A stretch of DNA of 64,000 bases from Watersipora subatra (GCF_963576615.1 NC_088708.1:47169196-47233195); one strand, 5' to 3'. Positions 23,840-36,558 are shown, counted from the first letter of the stretch. Notes: generated from the sequence alone by a model not told the origin. A program made the numbers and translations.

Positions 23840-26800
23840 AAATGTTTCATGGCAACCATTAAAGTCTTATTATATATGTATCTGTATCCACTACCAAGTC
23901 GCATGGCAACCTTTAAAGTCTTATTATATATGTATCCACCACTAAGTCTCATGACAGCCCTGTAGTTCTTATTATATCTGTATCTACCACTAAGTCTTAT
24001 GACAGTCCTGTAGTTCTTATTATATCTGTATCCACCACTAAGTCTTATGACAGCCCTGTAGTTCTTATTATGCCTATATCCACCACTAAGTCTCATGACA
24101 GCCCTGTAGTTCTTATTATATCTGTATCTACCACTAAGTCTTATGACAGTCCTGTAGTTCTTATTATATCTGTATCCACCACTAAGTCTTATGACAGCCC
24201 TGTAGTTCTTATTATGTCTATATCCACCACTAAGTCTCATGACAACCCTGCAGTTCTTATTATATCTGTATCCACTACTAAGTCTCATGACAAACCTGTA
24301 GTTCCTAATATGTCTATATCCACCACTAAGTCTTATGACAGCCCTGTAGTTCCTAATATGTCTGTATCCACCACTAAGTCTCATGACAAACCTGTAGTTC
24401 CTATTATATCTGTATCCACCACTAAGTCTCATGACAACCCTGTAGTTCCTATTATGTCTGTATCCACCACTAAGTCTCATGACAAACCTGTAGTTCCTAA
24501 TATGTCTGTATCCACCACTAAGTTTCATGACAACCCTGTAGTTCTTATTATATCTGTAGCCACCACTAAGTCTCATGACAAACCTGTAGTTCCTAATATG
24601 TCTGTATCCACCACTAAGTCTCATGACAACCCTGCAGTTCTTATTATATCTGTATCCACCACTAAGTCTCATGACAACCCTGCAGTTCTTATTATATCTG
24701 TAGCCACCACTAAGTCTCATGACAAACCTGTAGTTCCTAATATGTCTGTATCCACCGCTAAGTCTCACGACAACCCTGTAGTTCCTAATATGTCTATATC
24801 CACCACTAAGTCTTATGACAGCCCTGTAGTTCTTATTATGTCTATATCCACCACTAAGTCTCATGACAACCCTGCAGTTCTTATTATATCTGTATCCACT
24901 ACTAAGTCTCATGACAAACCTGTAGTTCCTAATATGTCTATATCCACCACTAAGTCTTATGACAGCCCTGTAGTTCCTATTATGTCTGTATCCACCACTA
25001 AGTCTCATGACAAACCTGTAGTTCCTATTATGTCTGTATCCACCACTAAGTCTCATGACAAACCTGTAGTTCCTAATATGTCTATATCCACCACTAAGTC
25101 TTATGACAGCCCTGTAGTTCCTAATATGTCTGTATCCACCACTAAGTCTCATGACAAACCTGTAGTTCCTAATATGTCTATATCCACCACTAAGTCTTAT
25201 AACAGCCCTGTAGTTCTTATTATGTCTATATCCACCACTAAGTCTCATGACAACCCTGCAGTTCTTATTATATCTGTATCCACTACTAAGTCTCATGACA
25301 AACCTGTAGTTCCTAATATGTCTATATCCACCACTAAGTCTTATGACAGCCCTGTAGTTCCTAATATGTCTGTATCCACCACTAAGTCTCATGACAAACC
25401 TGTAGTTCCTATTATATCTGTATCCACCACTAAGTCTCATGACAACCCTGTAGTTCCTAATATGTCTGTATCCACCACTAAGTCTCATGACAAACCTGTA
25501 GTTCCTATTATGTCTATATCCACCACTAAGTCTCATGACAAACCTGTAGTTCCTATTATATCTGTATCCACCACTAAGTCTCATGACAACCCTGTAGTTC
25601 CTAATATGTCTGTATCCACCACTAAGTCTCATGACAAACCTGTAGTTCCTAATATGTCTGTATCCACCACTAAGTTTTATGACAACCCTGTAGTTCTTAT
25701 TATATCTGTAGCCACCACTAAGTCTCATGACAAACCTGTAGTTCCTAATATGTCTGTATCCACCACTAAGTCTCATGACAACCCTGCAGTTCTTATTATA
25801 TCTGTATCCACCACTAAGTCTCATGACAACCCTGCAGTTCTTATTATATCTGTAGCCACCACTAAGTCTCATGACAAACCTGTAGTTCCTAATATGTCTG
25901 TATCCACCGCTAAGTCTCACGACAACCCTGTAGTTCCTATTATATATGTATCCACCACTAAGTCTCATGACAACCCTGTAGTTCCTATTATATCTGTATC
26001 CACCACTAAGTCTCATGACAACCCTGTAGTTCCTAATATGTCTGTACCACCACTAAGTCTCATGACAACCCTGTAGTTCCTATTATATCTGTATCCACCA
26101 CTAAGTCTCATGACAACCCTGTAGTTCCTAATATGTCTGTACCACCACTAAGTCTCATGACAACCCTGTAGTTCCTATTATATCTGTATCCACCACTAAG
26201 TCTCATGACAACCCTGCAGTTCTTATTATATCTGTATCCACCACTAAGTCTCATGACAACCCTGCAGTTCTTATTATATCTGTATCCACCACTAAGTCTC
26301 ATGACAACCCTGCAGTTCCTATTATATCTGTATCCACCACTAAGTCTCATGACAACCCTGTAGTTCCTAATATGTCTGTACCACCACTAAGTCTCATGAC
26401 AACCCGGTAGTTCTTATTATATCTGTATCCACCGCTAAGTCTCATGACAAACCTGTAGTTCCTAATATGTCTGTATCACCACTAAGTCTCATGACAACCC
26501 TGTAGTTCCTATTATATCTGTATCCACCACTAAGTCTCATGACAACCCTGTAGTTCCTAATATGTCTGTACCACCACTAAGTCTCATGACAACCCTGTAG
26601 TTCCTATTATGTCTGTATCCACCACTAAGTCTCATGACAAACCTGTAGTTCCTAATATGTCTGTACCACCACTAAGTCTCATGACAACCCTGTAGTTCCT
26701 ATTATATCTGTATCCACCACTAAGTCTCATGACAACCCTGTAGTTCCTAATATGTCTGTACCACCACTAAGTCTCATGACAACCCTGTAGTTCCTATTAT

Positions 26801-26880
26801 ATCTGTATCCACCACTAAGTCTCATGACAACCCTGTAGTTCTTATTATATCTGTATCCACCACTAAGTCTCATAAAAACT
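23840..26880. repeat. 48-bp satellite array (~63 copies) with higher-order structure
   Basis: Unit CTGTATCCACCACTAAGTCT, CATGACAACCCTGTAGTT, CCTATTATAT: period 48, tandem over 3 kb. Variants (TCATGACAAA or TTATGACAGC; CCTAATATG or CTTATTATA) recur in ordered blocks. Rare marks repeat exactly 1152 bases apart (24 units): AAGTTTCATGAC near 24521 and AAGTTTTATGAC near 25673, GCTAAGTCTCACGAC near 24757 and 25909. From 26041 alternate units lose two bases (TGTACCACC), giving 94-base dimers. The 735- and 668-codon open frames on opposite strands follow from a stop-free 16-codon unit. Confidence 0.95.
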
Positions 26881-28353
26881 TGTAGGTCTCATTATCAAGT
26901 GGCATGGTGTTTTAAACTGAAAGATGGCTGCTCGACTGTAATATCATGATAAGGTTATACCTATAACAAACTAACATAACTAGGCCTTAGTATAACGAGC
27001 ACTATCTTACCTGACTCCTAGTTGATAGCTAAGTGCACTCAGTTCTGTTTTGGACATACGTAGCTAACAACAATAATGTTGAAAGGATGTAACAATGCAT
27101 GTTGAACAAAGGGAGGCAATTTTGTTTGAATTCTTGAATTTCAACATTTTAGGTTTTGTAAGTGCGCCGGGATATCTAGATATTGTTACGGTGAGACATG
27201 TACAAGCATTCATGTTCATGCCAAGTATGCATCTTTTTCTTTTTAACATTTTAATTTGATCATGTCAGGTTAATGTACTTCTACTGCTATAATTATTGCC
27301 AATAAAGTAATATATAATATATGTATATATTATACATGTTATATATAATATATGTTATATATATATATATTATGAAGAGTATGTTATAAAGCTACCATCT
27401 TACATCTGGAACTGTACTGATTCAATACTTTCATATTCGGAGCTAAGAATGCATGTCTACACTCAAAAGTATCAATATATTTACTGGTGACAAAAAGTGC
27501 AAATCAAATTGTGTGGACACTAGGGTCACAAACACGCTTTTTAGGCTCACCTGGTGTCTGCTGAAATAAATAGTTATCTTCTCATAGCAACCGTTTCAAC
27601 AGAAAAAAAATACTCATGTAATGTTTCATTGGCTCAACATCTATAAAACAAAGATGCTACTCCCAATTTAAATAGTCAGATGTGACACAGTTTTATTACT
27701 CAGATACAACAGGCCATATTCTCTTTGAAATACTTGTATTCTTTTCTTCAAAGACCTTTATTAAAAATAAACTGTAATCGAGTTTGACATTTAATTTAGG
27801 GTAAGTAAACAAAAAGACCTTCACGACCATAAGATGAGGTAGTTATCAGCACTTTATCAAATTTGGCAGGCTGAACTATTTACATTAGCTGATTATTTGA
27901 GTCAAGCAAGATAAGAACCAAGTGTATTACTGCTGTTTATAGAAACAAACAAAATAAACCTTGTGATTGAGGCCTGGGTTCACTGATATACATGTATATA
28001 TAGATATGTCAGTGAACATATATATATATGTATATGCTCCCTTACTTCGGTTTGGTTGAGCTCTTTGTGAGAGATGCGACACTATTAACCTTCGTGCATA
28101 ACCCGTCACATTTGTGATTTGAGCACTCTGGTGTCAGCACATTGACTCTCTTAAAGTCTGAGGCAACTAAGTTGTTTCACGGCAGGAAGTCAACTCTTAT
28201 TGACAAAACTTTATGTAGAATATGAGATTTCGGGAACTATATGTCTAGAATATGGAAAAATGTCTTACCGATGTTAGTTACTACATTCTTGCTGAAAGGT
28301 AGATTATACCATAGAACTTTTCAATAAAAACTTAATTAAAATTAGTTATAGCT
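26880..28353. other. Intergenic DNA with LINE-like 3' tail and TA microsatellite
   Basis: 27289-27313 reads ATTATTGCCAATAAAGTAAT ATATA, identical to 60661-60685 after the LINE relic there, and runs into TA repeats (27305-27372). This suggests a very short 3' fragment of the same LINE. 27990-28045 is another TATA repeat. Nothing else is recognised. Confidence 0.45.
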
Positions 28354-28885
28354 GCATGAACAATGTGAGCAATATCATCAGTGCTCACAACACTAAACTG
28401 CTGATGCGCCATAATAGTACTCCAATAAATACATAATCAAGAAACTGCAACTGCCGAGATAGTGGTAGCTGTCCACTACAAGGAAAGTGCTTGAACAAGT
28501 CTATCATATTCAGAGCAACAGTCACCACTGACAATAGCTTACCAGATGAGCATTACATAGGTTTGACAGATACTGGATTTAAACAACGATATCACAACCA
28601 TATGTCAACCTTTAGAAACGAGTGCAAAAGATCAAGCACTGAGCTAAGTAAGCATATATTGACATTGAAGGACAACAGCATAAACTATAACATCAAGTGG
28701 GGGATAAGAGGAAGAACATCGTACAACATGACAACAGGCAGATGTAACCTACAATATGTCTATATGAGAAATTCTACATCATATGCAGACATAAAACCGC
28801 TACTTTGAACAATATGTAGGTGTGAGCTTGTATCAACTTGAAGACATGCTGGCAGATTCCTTTTGAGTAATTTTAAAAATTAACT
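28354..28885 (+). pseudogene. Penelope-like element relic with GIY-YIG endonuclease
   Basis: An RT-C-terminal-like lead (NNVSNIISAHN near 28354) and a cysteine cluster (CNCRDSGSCPLQGKC near 28447) precede the GIY-YIG type domain: HYIGLTDTGFKQRYHNH near 28552, RNE near 28614, STELSKHILTLKD near 28636 and INYNIKWGI near 28680. A stop lies near 28431, a frameshift near 28757 and another stop near 28834 before the final RHAGRFLLSNFK. The GIY motif itself reads HYIG, as is common in this group. Only the 3' end of the element is present. Confidence 0.75.
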
Positions 28886-29160
28886 TTTAAACACCTAAAT
28901 TGTTAAGCTTTGTCTCATTACTGTGTACATCATGGCATCGCTTGTTAATGTTAATCCTACTTATCAAAGATGCTTTCAGGTATTTTAACCTCTATGCTTT
29001 TACTTCAAATTATATATGCACAATGCTTTTAGTGTTAGCAGTTTTATCTGATAATTATTAGTAATAAAACTGTTCTGAACTTAAACTTTCATCTTACTTA
29101 ATTTTACATGGCTTTATTTTTTATTGAGCACTTTTATGCAAGAGACTGCAAATACTGCCT

Positions 29161-29266
29161 CTATTATATATATAATATATATAATAGATATATATATAAT
29201 AGATATATATATAATAGATATATAATATATATAATAGATATATATATAATAGATATAATAGATAGA

Positions 29267-29302
<36 letters not shown>

Positions 29303-29305
29303 ATA

Positions 29306-29350
<45 letters not shown>

Positions 29351-29367
29351 GTATATATATATATATA
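29161..29367. repeat. TA/TATAGA microsatellite
   Basis: Runs of ATAGATATATATAAT followed by (AT)n with spaced ATGTAT. It lies between the two Penelope-like pieces. Confidence 0.95.
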
Positions 29368-29599
29368 GTATATGTGGTTTACACTGTAAAGTGCTCAATA
29401 ATCGAGTCAATTAGAGCTGTGTATGAAGTTTATTAAAAACCACAGGTTAAAGTCATTACTACTATTAGTTTCATGAAATCGCGTTGCAATCTTCAGGTAG
29501 AATACTAAAATGTATAATGTACAAGCTATAAAATTACTTTATAAAGCTGAGGGCTCAATACTATTGTGTGATATATACCGTATATAGTATACAGCAAAG

Positions 29600-29870
29600 A
29601 TGTAGTCAAATTATATTATTGAGCTAATTAGGTGTTTTCTAGCATAACGGCTTGTGGATATCAGCTCACTTTTAGTGTTAAGGCTGGCTACCTTCGGTTT
29701 GGTTCGAATATGATGAAGTACTTTTCCCATTGACATAACTGGCAAAATTTTGTTGATATGTTGTATGACCGCGCTCTTTTGATGATCTTCCAGGTTATAT
29801 AATAGCAAATTTTCTTGTCTTTCAAGTCTCATATGTATTTACTCAACTCTGTTTGTAGCCTAGTTTTTAA
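29600..29870 (-). pseudogene. Second Penelope-like C-terminal fragment
   Basis: The - strand reads LLLYNLEDHQ near 29805, then KVASLNTKSELISTSRYARK near 29690-29630. This resembles the end of the GIY-YIG part of Penelope-like proteins (the + strand relic ends with a similar ELVST.RHAGR). The sequence GAAGTTTATTAAAAAC occurs at 29427 on the + strand and, inverted, at about 29861, framing the fragment. No catalytic part remains. Confidence 0.5.
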
Positions 29871-29950
29871 TAAACTTCATATAAAAAAAAATTGTTTCCT
29901 CACCCCGGATACCCCGGATGGGTGGTAAATTCTGCTCTAACTCGGGTCTC

Positions 29951-31162
29951 CTACCAGAGACCTGGGAGTTTGAGCACTCGCCTCAAGATCTTAGCTGTTC
30001 CCAATAGCGCACTTTTCTGCAACTCACCTGAGTTGATTGTTGTTGGTATTTGGGCAAACCACATTTTATGCGCCAGTGTTATTGCGCCTAGTGCCCCAAT
30101 GACTACTGGGATCACAGTTGTTCTTACATCCCAGCATTTTTCAATTTCTTCTCCAAGAGGGAGATATTTCTCTACCTTTTCTTTTTCTTTGCTGGCTATA
30201 TTGTAGTCATTGGGTACTGCTATATCTATTATAGTAGCTCTCTTGTTCTCCTTGTCTACCACCATTATATCTGGATGGTTTGCTAGGACATGCTTGTCAG
30301 TTTGGATGTAGAAGTCCCAGAGGATCTTAGCGCGGTCATTTTCATTCACCTTACCAGGAGCTTCCCGTCAGTGTTGTGGTTTATTAAGGCCATACTCATT
30401 ACATAGACTTCTATACACAACACCTGCGACATGATTATGTCGCTCAGTGTATGCGTTCCCTGCTAGCTGCTTGCATCCACTGATGATGTGTTGGATGGTC
30501 TCAGGTGCATCTTTGCACAGTCTGCATCTAGGATCGTCTCTAGTGTGATAGATTTTTGTTTGGAGTTGCCTTGTTGGGAGCACTTGCTCCTGGGCTGCCA
30601 TGATTAGTGACTCTGTATTGGCTGTTAGGTTTCCTTTGTTCAGCCCCATATATGTCTGGTGAAGATCGCCAACCTTAGATATATGTTGGTGGTAAGCACC
30701 ATGAAGAGGTTTCGTGTGCCAGTCAATTTCCTCATCATCCGGGCGTAGGTCCGTTGTAAGAGCAGCCGATTGAAATTCAGCTAGCAACTTATCTGAGATA
30801 GCCATGGAGGCTGCATATGCTTTGATGCTTTGCTCCTCATTTTTCACTGTCTGCTGTACACTTTTGAGTCCCCTACCGCCATCTTTCCTATCAAGATGCA
30901 ATCTAGTAGTATCAGATTTTGGGTGGAGTGCTCCATGCATGGTCAGCAGTTTACGAGTTGCTATATCTGTTTCTTTGATGAATTCCTCAGTCCACTTTAT
31001 TATGCCTGCTAGATATCTTATTACTGGCAGTGCGTAGGTATTTATTGCCATGACTTGGTTCTTGGCATTGAGCTGGCTCCGTAAGACCTGCCGAAGGCGT
31101 TTCTTGTATTCGGTAATGGCTCTGTGACGTACCTCGGCTTCGTGGTTGATGTTGCTTTGCAT
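29951..31162 (-). pseudogene. R2-like non-LTR retrotransposon C-terminus with restriction-like endonuclease
   Basis: One - strand frame runs from 31162 to 29951 with a single interruption, a TGA at 30368-30370; the flanking pieces (264 and 132 codons) are in the same frame. The first encodes the RT thumb and linker and a CCHC knuckle (CRLC, then H and C at 8 and 4 residues spacing, near 30530). The second has the restriction-like endonuclease signature HPDIMVVDK near 30270 and TIIDIAVPNDYNI near 30225. This architecture is that of the R2/R4/NeSL superfamily. The copy begins in a TATAAA microsatellite at its 5' side, so the RT catalytic part is missing. One stop in 400 codons points to a young insertion. 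Confidence 0.85.
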
Positions 31163-31280
31163 ATATATATATATAAATATATATATATAAATATATATAT
31201 AAATATATATATAATAGATATATAATAGATATATAGATACTTGGCAAGATAATATATATATACATTATCTTGCCAAATAT
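31160..31280. repeat. TATAAA microsatellite and short hairpin
   Basis: (TATATAAA)n at 31160-31225. Then TTGGCAAGATAATATATATA mirrors TACATTATCTTGCCAA (31240-31278). Confidence 0.85.
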
Positions 31281-32708
31281 CTGGCGTTGCATGGGTGATA
31301 AAATCATTACCCACTAAATTTGAGGAACTTACCTTGTAAGCTAGTTAGCGATCTTGACTGAAACAATTGTGGTATTTGCAGACAGCTTAATAATCATTCC
31401 GTTACTCTCGATGATCAACAGTGCTTGTTAATAACCCCAATAATGAATCAATAATGTAATGAATATTTTAACTATTATTAATCCCTACGCTCAGTTGAAT
31501 AACTAGTCTAATGATTAAAGATGTAGTTGCACCAAATCTTAGTTGATTTTATCAGAAAGTATAGATATTATTCAATCAGTTGCTATTGTTTTTGATGTTT
31601 GTGGTGGCCTGACTGCTAAAATGTTTCAAGATTAAAATCGACAAAACTTTGTTGCTGTTAAAACGCTCAGCAAGAACAAGAAGTGCCCAGACTTGCCCAA
31701 AATGATGTATATAGTGAGAGAGCCTGTCACTATCTTTCGTATTCACATAGGCTAGTGCGATAAAAGTCTAGTCCTACGTAGCGCTATTGACATATATTTT
31801 ATCTTGGATTTGCTCACGATTGCTAAAATAAATTTTTTAAACTAATTACACACACATTATTATAAATGTCTCAAACGCCTCCAATAAAAGTAAGTGAAAA
31901 TTTGTCATACCCTCAGTTTCCTTTTAATGCTGCGTAAACATCTGAGTACCGACTCCGATTCTGCCAGTATACGGTAACTAGGTCATCGAGTTAATTAATT
32001 TCATCGGGACCTTTCCATCAGAGAAGTTCTCAGTTGCTATCCACACTGAAAACTAGTTACTAAATAAAATAAGCAAGCCGCATCTTTGAAAAGAATATGT
32101 TCGAATATATTGCAAAACCAACTGCATTTCTAAAGAATTCATGTTTAGTCAACGTTATCTAGTCATTATTAGTATCAATTTGTAGGAAAAAATTTGCTGG
32201 TCACATTTGATAAGTTGATTCAATTACAAAGCAAATGATTTTTTGAGTTGACCAAAATAATGAACAGGAAACCACATCAATTATTTTGAAACCAATTAAC
32301 CCACTGATTCTGCTAAGGGTTGATAAAGCCATTTTTGCCTCTGGGTGGCGGTTTGTGGCGTGAACTCACCTGTTTTCAGATAATGGTGTGAAGCATAAAA
32401 TTTTTTGTGTAGCTCTTAATATTTGGTTCATTGGAATTGGGTCGAGCTATGCAAAAGTACCTGTCAATACAGCTCCGACTACATTTCATAAACCCATCTA
32501 TCAGACAAGATTTTGGCACAGGTGGCAACCGGGCTATAGTGTATTTAATATGTTCTGCAAGTCATGTTTTGCGTTATCTTCAAAATTATTATTTCATCAT
32601 ATAATTTTTACAAGCCAGAAGATTTTCTCCTCAGCAAAAGGTTTTCATTAAAAACATCCATCTAAGTTGTGGCCACTCACACAGTTTCAGCTCATATAGT
32701 AAGACAAA
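31281..32708. other. Spacer with no supported gene
   Basis: AT-rich. On the - strand 32550-32378 is open for ~57 codons with several cysteines and ends at a stop. A strong donor-like GTGAGT lies on the - strand at 32362. No matching exons were found. Confidence 0.4.
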
Positions 32709-33988
32709 TTACTCTACTGCAGTAAACTCAAACTTTGTATGTATCGTATCTGGATATTCCTCTTCATCTTTGGTCCCAAGATATGCGGCTCTCACTCTGT
32801 TGTTTGCGCAAGTTGGTAATGATCACCACTCTGTTCCTGTAAGTCTTTTTGGGTATTTCCAAACTACCAATGATTTGTAGGTGCATGGTTTCCTTTGTCT
32901 TCTCTTACCATATTGTACATCTCAAGTTTCTGCAACCTTTCAGATAGTTTCAGACACTTCGCATCTGGATACTTGGGTATTACCAAAATATTAAACTTTT
33001 ATTATATTTAGATAACTTATTGAATGTTGCTTGGAAGTGATATGAAATTTAGTAAGATTATTAGAATAAAAGTACAATCAGCTACAAAACTTACTATGGT
33101 AGTGTAGGTAGTTATGAAATGCCACTCTCAATGGACCTGGTTTTATAAGGTCTGTAATCTACTGCACTTCTGCAATACACTTGAGACCGGTCTGAGAAAC
33201 AGAATGCCACATATCATGGTTTGTGCAGCACACATTTATGCTTCTTTTTTCTGTTTATGACAGTTTCCACACTGACACCACTGCTCCACTGGTGGCGCCA
33301 CATTAGCACCCTGTAATCAATAAAACAAAGGTAATAAATATATGTCATTCATCGATATGTCGTTCTAATGTGTATCTGCTGAAAGCTTTCAATTTCAAAG
33401 TTAGATTGAGAGTGTAAAATTACAAAATGAAAAATTGTTTAACAAAAACATAAGTACGCCAAGCCAACAATTCAAAGCTTTGTTTCTGGGAGTTGAAGAT
33501 GAGCATTGATCAATCCATTTTCCTCACTTTCTACCAGTGAGAAGTGAACATAAATTCTAATCATAAATCTAATTTACTTGCTAAAACTGCCAAAGAAAAT
33601 TTGAAGCAAATACTATAGCTAGGTGAAATTATAAAAAAGTTATGAAACAATGATTGGTAATAGCAAAAAGCTATAATTTTATTAATTATTAAATGTATTC
33701 ATGAGTAGTAAAATTATTACCTTTAGTTCAATATTTCAGTTATATAGTTATTACCTTTTGTTCAGTTATATATTAATAGGAGACTCCAAGTTAAAGATTT
33801 ACTTCCATTTTCCTATCTTCTTCTGCAGCATATCGCTGCTGAGGCCTGTCAGCTCTAATCATAGGCTGTCTGCCCCAATATTTAACCACCTGATACTCAA
33901 AAAACTCTGAGTCACCATCGCTGAAACTGGAAGCATTGTTAAAATTCTGTTGTTCGTCAATAAAACGTGTCGCTGCAGCCTTCGCGAT
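32709..33988 (-). pseudogene. P2X7-C-terminal-like domain pseudogene
   Basis: An acceptor TTGATTACAG opens a stretch at 33310 with the hallmark WCQCGNC near 33270, as in the P2X7 intracellular domain family. After a one-base frameshift come INVCCTNHDMW near 33235, LKCIAEVQ (then an in-frame stop) near 33180 and LRVAFHNYLHYH near 33125, followed by a GTAAGT donor. The final part near 32850-32709 reads LPTCANNRVRAAYLGT and ends TAVE-stop, matching the family's last LPxC..xxR block. Upstream, 33988-33803 is a 62-codon open stretch (VVKYWGRQPMIRADRPQQRY) with a GTAAAT donor in phase with the 33310 acceptor. Motif order is clear; the frameshift and stop suggest a dead copy, although a few sequence errors could mimic this. 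Confidence 0.55.
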
Positions 33989-35779
33989 CTAGTAATTCAG
34001 TAAATTCCCTAACAACGAAATTCTTCAAGATCACAGGCAACTCGTTTTACTGGCAATAACATTTATTATGACCTATATCAAAATTTTGTGCTGATGATTA
34101 GCTAAAGAAGATATGGTATATTTATAGCTCACCGACTCTTTTCATATACGCCCATTATATACATGTACGTCATATATCTGAGCATTTCAAAAAATGATCT
34201 CATTCAAACATTTATATCTCTGGACAGGGCTAGTCTACAAAAACAAAATGACATCAAATTGTAACTGACATTTTAGCCTTATATTGGTCTTAATTTCATT
34301 TGAGTGACTTCAATGGTTCAATCACATTATTAAGCTAGCTGCCTCTAGATCTGGATAACCCCAGATTAAAACCAGTGCGATACGGATTTTTCATTGCTAT
34401 ATTTTAATTGCTATAACTGGATACAGGGATGAAAAAAGGCCAACAAAAAGACAAACAAACACTTTTGATTTATATATAGGTCAGCCAATATATATATATA
34501 TATATTTATATATAGGTCAGCCAATATACATTTTTAAAGTAAAACAGTGAAATGAGTTAAATAAAATACAGCGTATTGTTATAAAAAATATGTGCGTGGA
34601 CATCAAAAGATCTCAGAGTGAATCAACTTCTTTTATAGAAATTTGACTGTATTCAGAATTTGGTCCCTGTAGTTCAGGCAACTTATTCCTTACACCGTGC
34701 CTTTGTTTCTGGTCACAACACGAGACAAAATGGTCAAATACTGGAAAATCTGGGCTATGTCTGCAAATTTACTACATATTTATTAGTTCATCATAGTTTG
34801 TCATATCATTAGTTTTACAGTCATACATCGACATACAAGCTTACTGTGTTTTGGGACTGAGCTCATATATTAACATTATTGTATCTCATTGCAATACTTC
34901 TTATATAAAATTACTAAATGCAAGTTGATCCCTTTCCATACTATGAAAAAACTGTGTTTTTATTTGTTGTAATTCAGTACCTACATTCACAATGTAACAA
35001 ATACTTATTTAGTGATTATGATTTGCAATATAATGTAGCATTACTATGTACAGTGCTGTATAGAGTTCTTACCTTCAAGACAGATGTATTGGCTAATGGC
35101 AGCGGGAGAGAGACTTGACAGCAATGCATTTGGTACACTAGACTCTTGTGATGCTACGTAACATAATGTATACTTTGAATTTAACTTCAATGAATGTAGC
35201 TTACTAAACACACTTAGAGGCGAGTTTTAATCTTTTACTAAACTTAACTTCAATTTTGTTTTCGTATTAATTTTTATTATCTCTTTTCGGCTGGGCAGCT
35301 TTTGCTTCACGTCCGCCATAACTTTTAACTGGCCTTTTTAAAACTTTTTTCAAATTAATTTGTCGAGAAAGCCTGAGTGATGGTGTTCTTGAAATGGCCC
35401 CTCACAAACTTGGCTATTTAGTGGCCATCGAAAACCTGCCCGTATCTGTACAGTTTGTCGTATCTCAAAGCGGAAACTTTTTCAAAATCTTGCTCATATC
35501 TCGATTTTTGCAGAAACTTGTTCAAAATCTTGCTTGTGTAGCTCAATTTTTGTTTATGTTGAGACACTCGCATGTCGAGGTATTACTGTATTAACTTGAG
35601 TGTTAAAAATTTCGTAAAATGTAGTTTTACAAAATAATTCAGAGCGCTTGTCTAACAAATTAAATAAACATGGCGATCAAGTACTGAATTGATTGCCATA
35701 TGTTTATATTATCTTGAAGACAACACCGAGTTGTTATTCTGCGGCAATGAGAAATGTGAAATTAGGAGAGATACTACAT
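33989..35779. other. Spacer with duplicated TA segment and one possible exon
   Basis: 34479-34530 carries a duplicated TATATATAGGTCAGCCAATA segment. On the - strand a strong donor (TTGAAG, then GTAAGAAC) at about 35078-35071 follows 51 open codons (AAISQYICLE at the end). Its phase 1 would fit an acceptor at 33972 of the P2X7-like sequence. This is suggestive only. Confidence 0.3.
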
Positions 35780-36175
35780 ATATACCTGGCTTGCTGTATG
35801 TCGGGCATCAACAATGACTTGCGTCTTAGCGATGCATGCTTGGGTCAAGCAGTATGGTAGAGAAGAGGTTTCCCAATTCTCAGTACCTACCACTTCCAGA
35901 ACTGGCAGATAAACCTGAGGTGATGCCTGTGCAACACGTCCAGTCTGACAGAGCCAGGTAGCTATTTCACTTGCTTAGTGTAGACAGGGTAGATCTTCCA
36001 TGTGCCCATGTTGTTAGTGTGGTACACGGGGCCTCCAAGTTATGGTCTAGATCCAAAAGATCCAGCAATTTTAGCATTGAAAGCTTGCTGTCAGATCGAC
36101 ATTAAGCAGGACTCAAACCACTGACCCCATGGTTGATAGTCAAAAACGCTACCACTAGGCCACCCTAACACACTT
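35780..36175 (-). repeat. tRNA-derived SINE, copy 2 (fuller)
   Basis: On the - strand the head reads GGGTGGCCTAGTGGTAGCGT (A box) and GTCAGTGGTTTGAGTCCTGC (B box). The body matches the copy at 17548-17925. A tRNA-like start and an unrelated body are typical of SINEs; it is not a functional tRNA gene. Confidence 0.75.
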
Positions 36176-36429
36176 TAAAAACATATAAGCTCATAGTTAT
36201 ATCAGAAATATTCTTCAAGTTCAAAATTGAAATGATCCGCAGTTAGGGATAGATTTCTAAAATTAGTGAATGGCATCTTGATATGGCTACATGTATATGT
36301 AAGTATAATAGTACGTTTTGATTTAGCATGAGATCTTATGCGTGTTTCATGAGTATAGAATCTATGTGTTATTGATACTCATCAACTTTGACCAAACCTA
36401 CCATCTTTGGACCTTGTGTAGTTCATAAG

Positions 36430-36558
36430 GCATGCAAGGTTTTGGTAACTTGGGTGTAGCCTTTGTATTTTGGTAACTTGAGTGTAGCCTTTGTATCTTG
36501 GTAACTTGAGCATAGCCTTTGTATTTTGGTAACTTGAGCATAATCTTTGTATCTTGAA
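36430..36558. repeat. 28-bp minisatellite, 4 copies
   Basis: Unit TTGGTAACTTGAGTGTAGCC plus TTTGTATT, period 28. The following 36560-37640 shows nothing recognisable. Confidence 0.85.

Noticed and set aside
23809-26076. Open frames of 735 (-) and 668 (+) codons
   Set aside because: Both follow from a stop-free 48-base unit. Two-base losses in the right part break the frame without consequence, and the ends have no start, splice or stop context.
29108-29410. Tyr/Ile-rich open frames on both strands
   Set aside because: Translation of a TA microsatellite.
32378-32550. Cysteine-containing 57-codon open stretch on the - strand
   Set aside because: No start, acceptor or family match strong enough to support an exon.
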